This document shows, piece by piece, positions 14,219 through 22,600 of a DNA stretch of 25,988 nt (position 1 is the first letter of the stretch; every line of letters begins with the position of its first letter). The translations under genes were made by a program, and so were the position numbers. Origin of the DNA: Chloroflexi bacterium 13_1_40CM_68_21 (lineage in GTDB: Bacteria; Chloroflexota; Limnocylindria; P2-11E); contig MNEO01000042.1 of the NCBI GenBank assembly GCA_001917735.1, positions 1 through 25,988 on the forward strand, in the 5' to 3' direction. The notes under the pieces are model-generated. The model was not told where the DNA came from. It did no database searches and saw nothing but the letters and a program-made list of their open reading frames with translations.

Positions 14219-15175
14219 GTGAAGATCGTCGTGACACGGCCCGTCGCCGACGAGGCGCTCGGGATGCTGCGGCCGCGCGGCGACGTCGTCGTCGGACCCG
14301 GCGAGCCACCGATCCCGACGGCCGACGAGGTCGCGCGGATGATCGGCGACGCGGACGTCGTCTACACACTTCCCGCGAATCCGGTGAACGCGGAAGCCAT
14401 CCGCGGGGCGAAGCGCCTGCGCATGATCGCGACGATGGGCACCGGTTACGACAACATCGACGTCGCCGCCGCCAAGGAGCGCCGGATCCCCGTCACCTTC
14501 GCGCCCGGCATCCTCGATGAGACAACCGCGGACGGCGCGTTCGCGCTGCTGCTGGCGGCCGCACGCCGGCTAGGCGAGGCCGAGCGTTTCCTGCGCGCCG
14601 GCAAGTACCGCGGATGGACGCCGTTCATGTTCACCGGGCAGGACGTCAACCATGCGACGCTCGGGGTCGTCGGCATGGGTCGCATCGGCAGGGCGCTCTC
14701 TCGCCGCGCGAAGGGCTTTGCGATGACCATCCTCTACCACGACGCTCGGCGCAACGAGGACGCCGAGCGCGAGCTCGGAGCGACGTTCGTTCCGACACTC
14801 GACGAGCTGCTCTCGCGGAGCGACTTCGTCTCGCTGCACGTGCCGCTCCTGGCAGAGACGCGTCACCTCATGAACGCGGAGCGGTTACGCAAGATGAAGC
14901 GCACCGCGATCCTCGTCAACACCTCGCGCGGGCCGGTCGTGGATGAAAAAGCGCTGGCCGACGCGTTGAGGGAGGGCGTGATCGCCGGGGCCGGTCTCGA
15001 TGTGTACGAGCGTGAGCCCGCGGTCGAGCCGGCGCTCCTCGTGCTCGAGAACGTCGTGCTCCTGCCGCATATCGCCTCAGCGTCGGAGCGAACGCGAACC
15101 CGGATGGCCGTGCGCGCCGCCGAGAACATCCTTGCCTTCCTCGACGGCAAACCGCTCCTCGATCCGGTGCCCTGA
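14219..15175 (+). CDS. D-isomer 2-hydroxyacid dehydrogenase, glycerate/glyoxylate/hydroxypyruvate reductase-like
   Basis: GTG start (MKIVVTRPVADEAL as first residues), 318 aa. The Rossmann motif is VVGMGRIGRALSRRA at about residues 147-161. The catalytic triad is R237 in VNTSRGPVVDE, E266 in YEREP and H284 in LLPHIASAS, all present. The form DETTADGAFALLLAAARR is typical of the GyaR/GhrB branch that interconverts glyoxylate/glycolate or hydroxypyruvate/D-glycerate with NAD(P)H. The gene is divergent from the methyltransferase, with 36 bases between start codons; a TATGCT box lies 11 bases before the start. The hydrolase gene starts 2 bases after the stop, so they probably share an operon. It could handle the C3 product of the sugar cluster, which is an inference. 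Confidence 0.9.
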   Translation: MKIVVTRPVADEALGMLRPRGDVVVGPGEPPIPTADEVARMIGDADVVYTLPANPVNAEAIRGAKRLRMIATMGTGYDNIDVAAAKERRIPVTFAPGILDETTADGAFALLLAAARRLGEAERFLRAGKYRGWTPFMFTGQDVNHATLGVVGMGRIGRALSRRAKGFAMTILYHDARRNEDAERELGATFVPTLDELLSRSDFVSLHVPLLAETRHLMNAERLRKMKRTAILVNTSRGPVVDEKALADALREGVIAGAGLDVYEREPAVEPALLVLENVVLLPHIASASERTRTRMAVRAAENILAFLDGKPLLDPVP

Positions 15176-15177
15176 CG

Positions 15178-15822
15178 ATGAAGGCCGCGAGCGCGTTGCC
15201 GACGCTTCTGAGCTTCACCAGCGATCGAGAGACGATTCAGGCGGAGCTCTACGGCGATATACCCGCCCCGCGCGTGGCGATCCTGGTGCACGGGCAGAAC
15301 TGGGACGCATCCGGCTGGCGAAACGTCGCGCCGCGATTCGCGGCGCGGGGCGTCGCGGCTCTCGCCGTGAACCTGCGCGGCTACGGCGGCTCGAGCGGCA
15401 AGACCAACCGGTACCGGCCTCCGACACCGTGGACACCGGTGACCGACCTTCGTGCGACGAAAGCCGCGCTCCGCGACCGCGGAGCCGGTGAGATCGCGCT
15501 GGTCGGCGCCTCGATGGGCGGAAGCGCCGTGCTCGCGTCGACCTTCGAGAACGATGTCGAATGCGTCGTCGCCGTCTCGGCGCCGGTGGCCGCCGTGCCG
15601 GAGGACCTCGCGAAGAAGATCAGCGGTCGGAAGCTCTTTGTCTGTGCCGACCGCGACTCTCTGCGGGCGGCGCCGAACGTCCTGCGGTGCTTCACCGAGG
15701 CGAACACCCCCAAGACACTCATCTTCTTCGGCGGAAGAGAGCACTCTCGCGCGATGTTCACCGCGCCGTACGGCGACGAGGCGGTCAGCGCGATCGTGGA
15801 GTTCGTGTGCCGGCGCGCGTGA
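15178..15822 (+). CDS. Alpha/beta-hydrolase fold protein
   Basis: The protein has 214 aa and starts at the ATG two bases after the dehydrogenase stop. The oxyanion region is ILVHGQNWDASGWR, followed by LAVNLRGYGGSSG and the nucleophile elbow GASMG with S112. A late aspartate (CADRDS) and histidine (GREHSRAMF) are placed as expected for the triad. Hydrolases of this short form act on esters, peptides or thioesters; the substrate cannot be predicted. There is no signal peptide. The last bases overlap the GTG start of a small DNA-binding protein (GTGA, 15819-15822), suggesting joint translation. Confidence 0.85.
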   Translation: MKAASALPTLLSFTSDRETIQAELYGDIPAPRVAILVHGQNWDASGWRNVAPRFAARGVAALAVNLRGYGGSSGKTNRYRPPTPWTPVTDLRATKAALRDRGAGEIALVGASMGGSAVLASTFENDVECVVAVSAPVAAVPEDLAKKISGRKLFVCADRDSLRAAPNVLRCFTEANTPKTLIFFGGREHSRAMFTAPYGDEAVSAIVEFVCRRA

Positions 15823-16064
15823 ACCCCGACGTCCCGGGCGAACCGCTTCTCCTGCGGAAGGTCGGAAAGCGCATTCGGACGCTCCGCGAGAAGAAGGGGC
15901 TGACCATGGCCGAGCTGGGCGCGAGCGCCAAAGGGGTGGTCTATTTCCAGCGGCAGTACGTGTGGAAGATGGAGACCGGGCGCGTCGCTCCCTCGCTCGC
16001 CGCGCTCGCCCATTTCGCGCGGCGATTGGACGTCCCGCTCGCTGAGCTCCTGCGAGGCATCTAG
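15819..16064 (+). CDS. Small XRE-family helix-turn-helix regulator
   Basis: A GTG start overlaps the hydrolase stop and gives 81 aa. The protein is essentially one HTH_3 domain: GKRIRTLREKKGLTMAEL, a loop with GVVYFQRQYVWKMETGRVAPS, then LAALAHFARRLDVPLAELL. The helix-2/helix-3 region is a little unusual because an insertion (ASAKGVVYFQR) sits where the turn is normally tight. No effector domain is present. Such small regulators often act on their own operon or pair with a partner protein; here the partner could be the overlapping hydrolase, but there is no direct evidence, and no toxin-like gene is adjacent. Confidence 0.82.
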   Translation: MNPDVPGEPLLLRKVGKRIRTLREKKGLTMAELGASAKGVVYFQRQYVWKMETGRVAPSLAALAHFARRLDVPLAELLRGI

Positions 16065-16123
16065 TCGCTCGCTTCGCCCCTCGCCGCTGGCGCCGGCTGT
16101 AGACGAGTGACACCATTGATCGG

Positions 16124-16498
16124 ATGAAGCCGCCCGTGAAGCGGCGCGTCCTCGTCGTCGAGGACGACCCGGACGTGCGCAAACTTATTACCGACTCCTT
16201 ACGAGCTGCGGGTCTTGATCCCGTGCCCGCTGTCGATGGAGCTCAGGCATTGCGCACGGCGCTCGCGCGCAAACCCGCGGCAATCGTCCTCGACATCGGT
16301 CTGCCGGACTTCGACGGCGCGCAGTTCGTCGCGCGCTGGCGCGAGCGACGGCCCGACTCCGGCGACGTACCGATCGTGGTCGTGAGTGGCCGCGCCGATC
16401 GGCGCGAGGTCGCCGGCCTCCTGGGCGCGGCGCGGGTCTTCGGCAAACCGTTCGAGGTCGACGAGCTCGTCGGAGCGGTGGACCGCGTCCTGAACTAA
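16124..16498 (+). CDS. Stand-alone response-regulator receiver domain
   Basis: The protein has 124 aa with no output domain, like CheY/Spo0F-type proteins. The acidic pair is D14-D15 in VVEDDPDVR, the phosphoacceptor is D57 in IVLDIGLPDFDG, VVVSGRAD provides the conserved serine, and the lysine is in VFGKPFE at about residue 108. It starts at ATG 16124 with no strong ribosome site. The stop codon interlocks with the stop of the convergent LuxR/PAS gene (16495-16498). The phosphodonor is not identifiable; the kinase at 4374 has its own regulator. Its place beside a PAS-containing regulator suggests a shared signalling circuit, which is an inference. Confidence 0.9.
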   Translation: MKPPVKRRVLVVEDDPDVRKLITDSLRAAGLDPVPAVDGAQALRTALARKPAAIVLDIGLPDFDGAQFVARWRERRPDSGDVPIVVVSGRADRREVAGLLGAARVFGKPFEVDELVGAVDRVLN

Positions 16499-17484
16499 GT
16501 CGCTCTCGGGTAGAGGACAAGCACGGCGCCGCGAATGCTCCCATCGGGCCGTCGAAGCGGAGTCGCGCGTCCGTGCATGGCGAGATGCTCGTTCTCGGTG
16601 CGCGCGTAGGTCACGTCTAGGTCGACCGTCTCGCCGTTGAGAGCCCGCGTGCTCGGGAAGTCGCCGATCTCGAGCGTCCGACCGGATGCGTCGCGGAGCG
16701 CTCCGTTTTGGCGCCGATCGGCGGGCGTGCTCCCGAGCATCTCCGTTCCGACGAGAAGGCGTCCCGCCTCGTTAATCTTGATCAAACGCCCCTCGTTGTT
16801 GAACACCAGCACCGTGCTCTGGATCTGATCCAGGATGGCGAGGTGCTCCGCGGTGAGCTCGGCGAGCTGCTCTCGGGCGCGCACCTGTTCCGTCACGTCC
16901 AGGCAGAACACCATGACACCGTTGACGTTCGTGTCCTCGCCACGGAGCGGCTGGAAAATGAAGCTGCCGAAGCCGGGTTCGGGGGTTCCGTCGCGTAGGA
17001 ACTTCGCCGGCATCTCATGGCGGACCGCGGGGATCCCGCTCGCGTAGACCTCGTCGTACGTCGCGAGCATCTCGCTCGAGATCTCCGGGAAGACGTCACG
17101 TATCCGGCGACCGAGGAACTCGCGTCCGGCGCACGCGCGACGGAACGCTTCGTTCGCGATCTCGATCACATGCTGCGGACCTCGGAGCATCGCGATCATC
17201 ACCGGCGCTTCGCTGAACAGGTACTGCAGCCAGGCCGGCTCGATGGCCCGGTGGCCGGTGATCATGCGCTGCGTTCCGGCCTCGGCGAGCGCGGCGCGGT
17301 TCGGCACGCCGAAGCGCTGCAGCAGGAGCGAGACGTGTTCCTTGACCGCCTGCTCGCTGACGCCAAGCTCTTTCGCGATCTGCTTGTTTTCGAATCCGCG
17401 GACGACGCGCTCGAGCACTTCCGACTGCCGCGGCGTCAGGCGCATATCGTTCGCGGAGGGGGTCCGGCGTCTGCGTTCGCTCAT
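16495..17484 (-). CDS. Regulator with N-terminal LuxR-type HTH followed by PAS domains
   Basis: The protein has 329 aa. Residues 14-70 are a LuxR/GerE helix-turn-helix (LTPRQSEVLERVVRGFENKQIAKELGVSEQ as two adjoining blocks, then VKEHVSLLLQRFG). Residues 85-205 form a PAS domain (EAPVMIAMLRG, FLGRRIRDVFPE, GVMVFCLDVTEQ), a short coiled linker follows, and residues 215-325 form a second PAS-like domain (ILDQIQSTVLVFNNEG, GRATPLRRPDGSIRG). There is no kinase, receiver or output domain after the PAS domains. LuxR domains are usually C-terminal, so the order is unusual. It probably binds DNA under control of a small ligand or redox cue. It may start at the first ATG (17484) or at Met14. Confidence 0.85.
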   Translation of the reverse strand: MSERRRRTPSANDMRLTPRQSEVLERVVRGFENKQIAKELGVSEQAVKEHVSLLLQRFGVPNRAALAEAGTQRMITGHRAIEPAWLQYLFSEAPVMIAMLRGPQHVIEIANEAFRRACAGREFLGRRIRDVFPEISSEMLATYDEVYASGIPAVRHEMPAKFLRDGTPEPGFGSFIFQPLRGEDTNVNGVMVFCLDVTEQVRAREQLAELTAEHLAILDQIQSTVLVFNNEGRLIKINEAGRLLVGTEMLGSTPADRRQNGALRDASGRTLEIGDFPSTRALNGETVDLDVTYARTENEHLAMHGRATPLRRPDGSIRGAVLVLYPRAT

Positions 17485-17537
17485 TCCCTCGGATACGGCC
17501 TCTTCGCCAATGCACCGACCGAGCGAGCAGGCACCAC

Positions 17538-17556
17538 CTATACGTAAATATATCTG
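17538..17556. promoter_or_regulatory. AT-rich intergenic block, probable promoter region
   Basis: The stretch CTATACGTAAATATATCTG is strikingly AT-rich in an otherwise GC-rich window and lies between the LuxR/PAS start (17484, minus) and the response-regulator remnant (17606, plus). Several TATA-like hexamers occur on both strands. CCTAT occurs at each side (17537 and 17561), possibly a binding site. No clear -35/-10 pair with standard spacing can be fixed. Confidence 0.4.
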
Positions 17557-17605
17557 TCCGCCTATGGCTTAACCCCGTAGAAGCGACCTGGGCATCGACT
17601 GGAGT

Positions 17606-17704
17606 GTGGTGGGTGGTCCTGGTCGGCGTCCCGCGAAAAGGAACCTTCTAGTCGAGGACAACCCCGACGACGAGGCGCTGGCACTCCGCGCCTTCCACAA
17701 GTGA
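17606..17704 (+). pseudogene. Response-regulator receiver remnant truncated at tRNA-Lys
   Basis: From GTG 17606 or 17609 the frame reads a short leader and then KRNLLVEDNPDDEALALRA, followed by FHK and a TGA at 17702-17704. LLVEDNPDDEALxLRAxxK is the first strand and helix of a CheY-like receiver of the Rcp1/phytochrome-partner type. Everything after the first helix, including the phosphoacceptor aspartate, is missing. The last codon ends at 17701, one base before the 3' end of the tRNA, so the break coincides with the tRNA boundary. It was probably an intact gene divergent from the LuxR/PAS regulator before a rearrangement at the tRNA. The fragment is short, so chance similarity is not fully excluded, but the match to the family N-terminus is long and in one frame. 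Confidence 0.6.
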
Positions 17705-17773
17705 GCCCGCCGGGATTCGAACCCGGAACCAAGGGATTAAAAGTCCCCTGCTCTACCGTTGAGCTACGGGCCC
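17702..17773 (-). tRNA. tRNA-Lys (anticodon UUU)
   Basis: On the minus strand the 72-nt sequence folds as a cloverleaf. The acceptor stem pairs GGGCCCG with CGGGCTC (one G-T pair), the D-arm is TAGCTCAACGGTAGAGCA, the anticodon stem GGGGA/TCCCT encloses the loop CTTTTAA (anticodon TTT), and the T-arm is CCGGGTTCGAATCCCGG. The discriminator is A at 17702. CCA is not encoded. The 3' end faces lower coordinates and abuts the response-regulator remnant. Confidence 0.97.
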
Positions 17774-17853
17774 CTATGAGGATCAATTTTCGCACGCTGG
17801 GGCCGAGGAGATCGGCTGGGGCTACTTAGCGAAACTGTTCAAGATCTGCGCGC

Positions 17854-18402
17854 TCATCGAGATCGAGGAGCGGCACGCCACAGAAGGACGCTGACCAGCG
17901 CACCTGCCGCGAGCGCGGCGAGCGCGAGCAGCCGGATGACCTCGAGCTGACCCTCGAACGCGAACCAGGGCGGCGTGAGGATGAGAACCTGCGCCACCCA
18001 GTACGTCACCGCGACGGCGTTCGCGACGATCCATACGCGGCGCGAGCGGCGGCGAAGGTGCCGGAACAGGATCGCGATCCCCGCCGCGGCCGCGACGAGA
18101 TGGCCGATCCCGGAGGCGAACTGTGTCTCGGTCGCATCCGGGATCGCCGCGTGGAAGCGGACGAGGATCTCGGTGGCCAGCACCATGCTCCCGATCCCGA
18201 AGTACACGAGCACCATGGCGAGCGACGGCGCGGCGACCCGCAGCGCGAAGCCTCCGCGGGGAACCAGCGGCATCGCAACAGCGCCGATGAGGAGACCGGT
18301 CGTCATCACGGTGCTCGAGCTGATGAAGAGGAACGGGTTGCCGAGGACGTAGCCGAATAGCGCGGCGAGGTCGGTCGCGGTCGGTACGAGCGACGCGTGC
18401 AT
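17854..18402 (-). CDS. Integral membrane protein of unknown function, 182 aa
   Basis: The start is ATG 18402. The protein has about five hydrophobic helices, near residues 10-50, 54-80, 95-115, 124-145 and 153-175, separated by short basic loops (FRHLRRRSRRVW). I do not recognise a family. The start lies 52 bases downstream of the FAD oxidoreductase stop, so they could share a transcript. Another minus-strand frame overlaps this region (17822-18415), but it is rich in Arg and Pro and has no hydrophobic pattern, so this frame is preferred. Confidence 0.7.
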   Translation of the reverse strand: MHASLVPTATDLAALFGYVLGNPFLFISSSTVMTTGLLIGAVAMPLVPRGGFALRVAAPSLAMVLVYFGIGSMVLATEILVRFHAAIPDATETQFASGIGHLVAAAAGIAILFRHLRRRSRRVWIVANAVAVTYWVAQVLILTPPWFAFEGQLEVIRLLALAALAAGALVSVLLWRAAPRSR

Positions 18403-18454
18403 CTACGAGTGTCAAACGCGGCGCCCCGCGCGGAATCTCGTCTGGCTGCGCGCT

Positions 18455-19573
18455 CTAGGGCCGCTCCGGCGAGTACAGATCGGTCTCACTCCGCGACGCG
18501 CCGCGGACAAGGTCCGCGATGAGCTCGCCGGTCGCCGTCGCGAACGCCATCCCGTGCCCCGTGAAACCCGCGTTGACGAAGACGCCGCTCGCGAGCCGAC
18601 CCGCGTAGGGGAGCGCGTCATGCGAGAACCCCATGATCCCGGCCCAGCGGTGGGTGACCCTGGCCTCGGGCGCGCGCTCGCGCAGGAAGCGCTCGAGCTG
18701 GTCCTGCACGCGCGCCGTCGTGGTCTCCTCTTCGCCGACCTCTTCCTCGACCGCCGTGTCGCGCCAGCCACCGATAAGAAGGCGCCGGTCGGCGCGCTGC
18801 CGCCAGTACCGGAAGCCGCGGTGCGCGTAGGCCGGGCGATCAAAAACGCGGCGCGCGACCGGGCCCGTCGCCAGCATTTGCCCGCGAACGGGACGAACGC
18901 GGAGCGGCACGAGGTGTCGTGAGTACGCGTTCACGCAGACGACGATCGCGCCGGCGCGCACCCGCCCGCGCTCGGTCCGCACGCCGTCCGCGCTCACGGC
19001 GGTGACGCGGGTGTGCTCGTGGATGCGTGCGCCAGCCCTGACGGCGGACCGCGCGAGGCCGCGCACGTACTTCACCGGGTGGAGCTCGCCGTCCTCTTCG
19101 TAGATCGCTGCGCGCTCCTCCGGAACGAGGCGAACCCGGACGCCTTCGCGCCTGAGCCGCTCAGCGCTCGCGCACGCCTCCACCCACTCCTCGTCGTCGC
19201 CCGCGATCTGCTCCGATCCGTTCCAGGCGAGGTCGCATTCGATGTGCTCTCGGGCGACGACCTCACGCACGAGCTGCTGGTTATGTTTGGTGAAACGCCA
19301 CACGCGAAGCGCGCGCTCCTCGCCGTAGCGCTTGGTCGCTGCGGCGAAGTTCTCGGCGACGCCGGCCAAAAGGAAGCCCGCGTTTCGCCCGCTCGCGGCT
19401 TCGGCGACCGTACGAGCATCCACCACGACCGCCTTCGCTCCGGCGCGAGTCAGGTGGTACGCGGTCGCGACCCCAGCGATGCCTGCGCCGACGATCGCGA
19501 CGTCGGCCATGGTCTCCCCCTCGAGGCTCGGATGAACGTCGGGCAGGGTCTCGTCGAGCCAGATGCTCGTCAT
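18455..19573 (-). CDS. FAD-dependent amine/amino-acid oxidoreductase, DadA-like
   Basis: The ATG at 19573 gives 372 aa and the N-terminus TSIWLDETLPDVHPSLEGE, as in gamma-glutamylputrescine-oxidase-like members, before the FAD-binding GAGIAGVATAYHL at about residues 28-40 and VVVDARTVAEAASGRNAGF. The C-terminal FAD contact is HRWAGIMGFSHDALPYAGRL followed by GFTGHGMAFATATGELIADL. These enzymes oxidise secondary amines or D-amino acids with flavin. The substrate is unknown. The start is divergent from the nuclease gene with 54 bases between them; no clear promoter box is seen there. The frame is open far upstream, but that extension is an antisense shadow of the nuclease gene. Confidence 0.9.
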   Translation of the reverse strand: MTSIWLDETLPDVHPSLEGETMADVAIVGAGIAGVATAYHLTRAGAKAVVVDARTVAEAASGRNAGFLLAGVAENFAAATKRYGEERALRVWRFTKHNQQLVREVVAREHIECDLAWNGSEQIAGDDEEWVEACASAERLRREGVRVRLVPEERAAIYEEDGELHPVKYVRGLARSAVRAGARIHEHTRVTAVSADGVRTERGRVRAGAIVVCVNAYSRHLVPLRVRPVRGQMLATGPVARRVFDRPAYAHRGFRYWRQRADRRLLIGGWRDTAVEEEVGEEETTTARVQDQLERFLRERAPEARVTHRWAGIMGFSHDALPYAGRLASGVFVNAGFTGHGMAFATATGELIADLVRGASRSETDLYSPERP

Positions 19574-19627
19574 TTCCGGTACTCTGCCCGAGGCGCACCG
19601 GTCCGCGGAAACGGAGTGAGGGTGGGG

Positions 19628-22600
19628 ATGGTCCGCCGGCGTTGCCTGGCATTGCTGGTCTTCTTCGCCATGGTCCTCGCCATGCTGCCGCTCGCGCGGC
19701 CTGCGGCCGCGATCTCCGCCGGCATCGTCATCAGCCAGGTCTACGGCGGTGGCGGCAACTCGGGCGCGACGTACAAAAACGACTTCATCGAGCTCTTCAA
19801 TCGCGGAACGTCGGCCATCAACGTCGCCGGGTGGTCGGTCCAGTACGCGTCCGCGGCCGGAACGAGCTGGCAGGTCACGAAGCTCTCCGGCTGGATCCGG
19901 CCGGGCCGCTACTACCTCGTCCAGGAGGCGGCCGGTGCGGGAGGGACGGCGTCGCTCCCGGCGCCGCATGCGATCGGGGCCATCAACATGTCCGCCACGG
20001 GCGCGAAGGTGGCGCTTGTCAACACCGCCACCCCCCTGACCGGCTCGGGCTGCCCGTTCGGGGCCTCGGTCGTCGACTTCGTCGGCTACGACGGCGCGAA
20101 CTGCTCCGAGACAGCGCCGACGGGCGCTCTGACCAACACCACCGCAGCCATCCGCACGTCGGGCGGAGCGCAGGACACCGACAACAACAGCGCGGACTTC
20201 GAGGTGTCGGCGCCGACGCCTCGCGCGACGGCGGATTACGAGCCGGCCGTCATGTCCACGGCCCCGGTGGGCGGCGCCGGCGGGGTCGGGACCGACGCGA
20301 ACGTCACGATCACGTTCAGCGAGCCAGTTGCCGTGACCGGCGCGTGGTACGCGATCTCGTGCACGGTGAGCGGCGCGCACACCGCTGCTGTGTCCGGTGG
20401 GCCGACCACGTACGCGCTCGATCCGAACACGGACTTCTTCGTCGGCGAGAAGTGCACGGTCACGCTGACCGCCGCGTTCGTCACCGACACTGACCCGGAC
20501 GATCCGCCGGACTCCCTTTCCGGGGACTTCACATGGTCGTTCACCGTCGCGACGCCCAGCACCAGCGCGCGGATACACGACATCCAGGGGGCGGCCCACA
20601 GATCGCCGCTCGATGGCAGCACCGTTTCGGGGGTCCCCGGCATCGTGACCGCGAAGCTCTCGAACGGCTTCTTCATGCAGGACCCCTCGCCCGACGGCGA
20701 CCCCGCTACGTCGGAAGGGATCTTCGTGTTCACGAGCCGAGCGCCGTCGGTGGCGGTCGGCGACAGCGTCCTGGCGACCGGGTCGGTGAGCGAGTTCCGA
20801 CCGGGGGGCGCCGCGACGAACCTGAGTCAGACGGAGATCGTCGCCACGGCCGTCAGCGTCATCACCACCGGCAACCCGCTGCCGGCGCCCACCGTGATCG
20901 GCATCGGCGGGCGCGTCCCGCCCACCATGGTCATCGAGGACGACTCGACCGGCGACGTGGAAACGAGCGGCGTCTTCGACCCGGCGAACGACGGGATCGA
21001 CTTCTACGAGTCGCTCGAGGGCATGCTCGTCCAGATCAACGACGCGCTCGTGGTGGGTCCGACAAATTCATTCAACGAGATCCCCGTGCTACCTGACGGC
21101 GGGGCGGGCGCCGGCCCACGCACCGCGCGCGGCGGGATCCTCTATGGAAGCTACGCGGACGGCAATCCCGAGCGGATCATCGTCGACGACGCGCTCGTCT
21201 CGTTCCCCAAGGTCAACGTCGGCGACCACTTCGCCGGCTCGATCGTCGGCGTCATGGGATACAACTTCGGCAACTTCATGGTCGAGTTGACCGCGGCCCC
21301 GACCGCGGTCGCCGGTGGACTGGCGCGCGAGACCACGAGGGCGCCCGGCATCACCGATCTGGCCATCGCGACCTTCAACGTGCAGAACTTGGACCCGACC
21401 GATCCGCCGTCGAAGTTCGGTCAGCTCGCGGATCTGATCGTGAACAACCTGCGCGCTCCGAACGTCATCGCGGTCGAAGAGATCCAGGACAACTCGGGGC
21501 CTGCCGACAACGGCGTCGTCGACGCCTCTCTCACGATCGGCAAGCTCGTCGACGCCATCAAGGCCGCGGGTGGGCCGACGTACCAGTCCCGCGAGATCGA
21601 TCCGGTGAACGACCAAGATGGCGGAGAGCCGGGAGGGAACATCCGCCAGATACTCCTGTTCCGCGCGGGTGACGGTCTGACCTTCGTCGACCGCCCCGGC
21701 GGGACCTCGACGAATCCGACGTCGGTGGTGACCGTCGACGGATCGCCCGAGCTCACATTCAGCCCGGGTCGCATCGACCCCTCGAACGGGGCGTGGAGCA
21801 GCAGCCGCAAGCCGTTGGCGGCCGAGTTCACCTACTACGACAGGCATCTCTTCGTGATCGCGAACCACTTCAACTCGAAGGGCGGGGATCGGCCGCTCAT
21901 GGGTCGCTTCCAGCCGCCGACGCGCCCGTCGGAGGTGCAGCGCCTGCGCCAGGCGCAGCTCGTCACCGATTTCGTCAAGAGCATCCTCGCGATCGATCCG
22001 CAGGCACAGATCGTCGTGCTCGGCGACCTAAACGACTTCGAGTTCTCACCGACCATCGCGATCCTCAAGAGCGCTCCGCTCTTGGACCTCATCGAGACGC
22101 TACCCGCGAACGAGCGCTACACCTACGACTTCGAAGGTAACTCGCAGACGCTTGATCACATCATGGTCAGCAGCTCGCTCGGGCCGGCCTCGGAGCTCGA
22201 CGTCGTGCACGTGAATGCGGAGTTCGACGCGACGACGCGGGCGAGCGACCACGACCCGCAGGTCGTGCTGATCCACGATCTGACGCCGCCCACCATCACC
22301 GCCAACGTGCCGGCGCCGAACGCCAACGGCTGGTACGGCGGCAGCGTCGGGCCGACGATCACCTTCACGTGCGCGGACAACATCCCGGTGGGGCTGGACT
22401 GTGCGCCGGGCGTCACCCTCCCCGAGGGCGCGGATCAGACCGTGTCCGGGAGCGCGACGGATGCCGCCGGGAACACCGCGATGGTCGTCGTCTCAGGACT
22501 CGACGTTGACCTGACCAAGCCGACGATCGCGTTCGCGGGCAACCTCGGCGCGTACTCGGTCGATCAGACGGTCGCCATAACCTGCACGGCGACCGACGCG

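Noticed and set aside
15178..16064. Alpha/beta hydrolase plus XRE regulator as a toxin-antitoxin pair
   Set aside because: The overlap is suggestive, but the hydrolase has normal triad blocks, no toxin-family features, and is linked to a metabolic dehydrogenase.
14863..16182. Minus-strand 439-codon open frame opposite the dehydrogenase, hydrolase and XRE genes
   Set aside because: Low-complexity Arg/Ser/Ala sequence without motifs; three recognisable genes lie on the other strand.
17562..17795. Minus-strand 77-codon frame with SSTVEQGTFNPLVPGSNPGGL
   Set aside because: This is the well-known translation of a tRNA gene; the tRNA-Lys explains it fully.
17779..17895. Plus-strand stretch reading EEIGWGYLAKLFKICALIEIEE upstream of the tRNA
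   Set aside because: It has plausible codon use but no start, no recognisable family, and overlaps the end of the membrane protein on the other strand.
19574..20599. Upstream extension of the FAD oxidoreductase frame
   Set aside because: It runs antisense through the nuclease coding sequence and has no recognisable domain; the family N-terminus matches the start at 19573.
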